DNA of 64,000 nucleotides, taken from NCBI GenBank assembly GCA_031417835.1, contig JANOWJ010000016.1:25664-89663 (forward strand), written 5' to 3'. The DNA is from JADJLQ01 sp031417835. Lineage in GTDB: Bacteria; Bacteroidota; Bacteroidia; Chitinophagales; Saprospiraceae. A program made the translations under genes and the position numbers. Numbering within the stretch: the stretch's first letter is position 1; every line of letters begins with the position of its first letter. Below the pieces are notes generated by a model. The model saw nothing but the letters and a program-made list of their open reading frames with translations, ran no database searches and had not been told where the DNA came from. This document shows positions 62,169 to 64,000 of the stretch, piece by piece.

Positions 62169-63862
62169 ATGATGACCATTGTACTTCGCCTCTTACCTTT
62201 ATTCATACTGATCTTGATACAATGTAAATCAAATCAAGAGGCTCCCCTTGTTGAAAAAAACGCGACTCATGGGATTTATACTTTAGCACAGGCCGCATCG
62301 GTCAGCACTTTATACGCCAGAGATTGTGCCAGTTGCCATGGTCAGACCGGGCGAGGCACCGAGGGAGGATCTCCATTGACAGGTACATTATTCATATCAA
62401 AATGGAAGGATCAGCACATAGCCTCCTTATATAATGTAACTAAGGCTACGATGCCTAAAAACAAACCAGCCAGTTATGATGATGAGACCTATACAGCTCT
62501 GATTGCATTTATCTTGCAATTAAATAATTATCCACCGGGTGATCAGGTATTGTCTGTAGATCATAAAGACTGGTCCCAGTATGTGTTAGGCCCGGCTCCA
62601 GCAGCCAATGTGCCTTATAAATATGCTCCGAAAAAAATGGATGCCGACCTGATCAGTGTAGAAGGGGAATGGCCTCAACATCGCGGTGATTATTACAGCA
62701 CCAACTATTCCCAACTAGATCAAATCAATGCAACTACTGTACATAAGCTGGGGATCCTTTGGCGATGGAAAGCCGACAATTTTGGACCAAATCCCGAATT
62801 TAACTATCAAGCTACTCCGTTATCGATGAACGGCATATTATATACTACAGCCGGATCCAGAAGGGCAGTTGTCGCCATAGATGGCAGGACCGGCGAAACG
62901 TTATGGACCTATACCATGAATGAAGGTGAACGTACAGCATATGCACCGAGGCAAAACTCTGGAAGAGGGGTAGCTTATTGGAAAAATAAAAATGGAAATG
63001 ATAGAGTCGTCTACATCACGCCGGCCTATCAATTGGTAGCTTTGGATGTCAAGACTGGTTCCTTAGTACCCTCGTTTGGGCAAAAAGGTATCGTTGACTT
63101 ACGAAAAGAACTAGGAGCGGCACCGATAGAGTCGACTATAGGATCTACATCACCACCTATCATCGTCAATGATGTCATTATCGCCGGCTCATGTTTTCCT
63201 ACGGGGTTAGCTGCACGATCTATGAAGGAAATGAGAGGTGATATATCCGCTTATGATGCAAAGACCGGTAAAAAACTATGGATCTTTCATACCATTCCTC
63301 AGCAAGGAGAATTCGGTAATGACACCTGGGAAAAAGATAGTTGGAAAAACACAGGTAATGTAGGAGCCTGGCCACCGCTATCTGCTGATCCAGATTTAGG
63401 ATATGTATATCTACCATTGGAAGCTGCGACCGGAGATTTATATGGCGGACACCGGCCTGGCGATAACCTATTTTCTCAAAGCCTCGTATGCCTCGAGGTC
63501 AAAACGGGTAAACGGGTGTGGCATTACCAAATGATCCATCATGATATCTGGGACTATGATCTTCCGGCTCCACCTGTATTGGCAGACCTTGTGGTAGCTG
63601 GCCGTCCGATCAAAGCCGTAGCTCAAGTATCCAAACAAGGATTTGTGTATGTATTCGATAGAGAAAATGGCCGCCCCATATGGCCCATCGAAGAGCGGCC
63701 GGTCCCAGTCAGCGATGTACCGGAAGAACAAAGTGCGCTACGCAACCATTCCCGACCAAGCCTGCCCCTTTCGACTTACAAGGTGTGACGGAAGATGTCT
63801 TGATAGATTTTACTCCAGCGTTAAAGCAAGAAGCCAAAAACATCATCAAAAAATATAAGTAG
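62169..63862 (+). pseudogene. PQQ-dependent dehydrogenase with N-terminal cytochrome c, frameshifted and truncated
   Basis: The first frame (62169-63788) encodes a lipoprotein start (LILIQC, Cys19), a cytochrome c motif CASCH, and a PQQ beta-propeller (WSQYVLGPAP onwards, DGRTGETLWTY, AYDAKTGKKLWIFHTI). At about 63738 the frame leaves the family: the expected SATQPFPTKPAPFDLQG continues only in the +2 frame, to a TAG at 63860-63862, consistent with a 2-base insertion (GC doubled in GTGCGCTA). The blades normally following KKYK are absent. The gene may be dead, or the frameshift may be a sequencing error. Start ATG at 62169 is chosen over TTG 62154. Confidence 0.8.
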
Positions 63863-64000
63863 GGCCTGCTTAATAAGTCACGACTTATTGGCATTTGGAT
63901 AATTTTTAGGACCTAGCAAACTTGTATGAAGGAATTAGGATATAACCTTGTATAAGCCAATAAAGCATAGCTCGATATATAAAATAGGGTACCTCCCTGG

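Overview
The window looks like a chromosomal piece of a Bacteroidota bacterium, most likely close to Saprospiraceae or Chitinophagales (inference). Signs of this are a T9SS sorting-tail protein, TonB-dependent receptors with carboxypeptidase-like N-termini, LytS/LytTR pairs, DUF5916 and DM13 proteins, AT-rich leaders without strong Shine-Dalgarno sites, and many short interspersed repeats between genes. No rRNA, tRNA, CRISPR array or transposase gene was found.

Layout. 1-4073 (minus) is an arsenosugar-type cluster: a CxxC peroxidase-like protein, radical SAM ArsS, methyltransferase ArsM, an FAD oxidoreductase, and the start of a membrane protein cut by the window edge. 4138-9041 (minus) is a two-component system followed by a DM13 lipoprotein / outer-membrane barrel / DM13 lipoprotein / DUF547 operon. 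9279-13672 (minus) is a tightly coupled SDR-ROK-SIS-MetE-like-MBL catabolic operon. 13765-18249 holds small genes, including a YefM-YoeB toxin-antitoxin pair and an ankyrin protein. 18266-21509 carries lon and rnhB. A low-complexity repeat block with a foldback (21553-21860) follows, then a TAT-exported Gfo/Idh/MocA protein and a 2-hydroxyacid dehydrogenase. 24701-26726 is a RloA/RloB (AbiL-like) defence pair. 27050-29890 encodes a tail-fibre-like S74 protein with 153-bp internal repeats and a T9SS-sorted protein. 30059-35386 (minus) has PepSY, VOC, alpha/beta hydrolase and DUF5916 genes. 35714-43332 (plus) is a TonB receptor followed by two TPR sensor kinases and a LytTR regulator.

From 43657: a decayed alpha/beta hydrolase, an S9 peptidase, a TonB receptor, a lycopene cyclase, an outer-membrane protein, a FucP-like MFS transporter, an ATP-grasp-like protein with an unknown partner, a PAP2 phosphatase, a third DM13 lipoprotein, and an ECF sigma factor with a small putative anti-sigma protein. 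57828-60986 is the most unusual locus: a stand-alone SET-domain protein, a D-Ala-D-Ala-ligase-like ATP-grasp enzyme, and a second ATP-grasp enzyme fused to its own SET/post-SET domain, in one operon. The window closes with a repeat-rich 1.2 kb stretch and a frameshifted PQQ dehydrogenase.

The best candidate for an undescribed system is the SET/ATP-grasp operon: two amide-bond-forming enzymes coupled to two lysine-methyltransferase-type domains suggest synthesis and methylation of a small peptide, or modification of a protein. Second-tier leads are the SDR-ROK-SIS-MetE-MBL operon, the paired TPR kinases, the ATP-grasp-like pair at 52410-54043, and the nested inverted-repeat element at 55294-55517.
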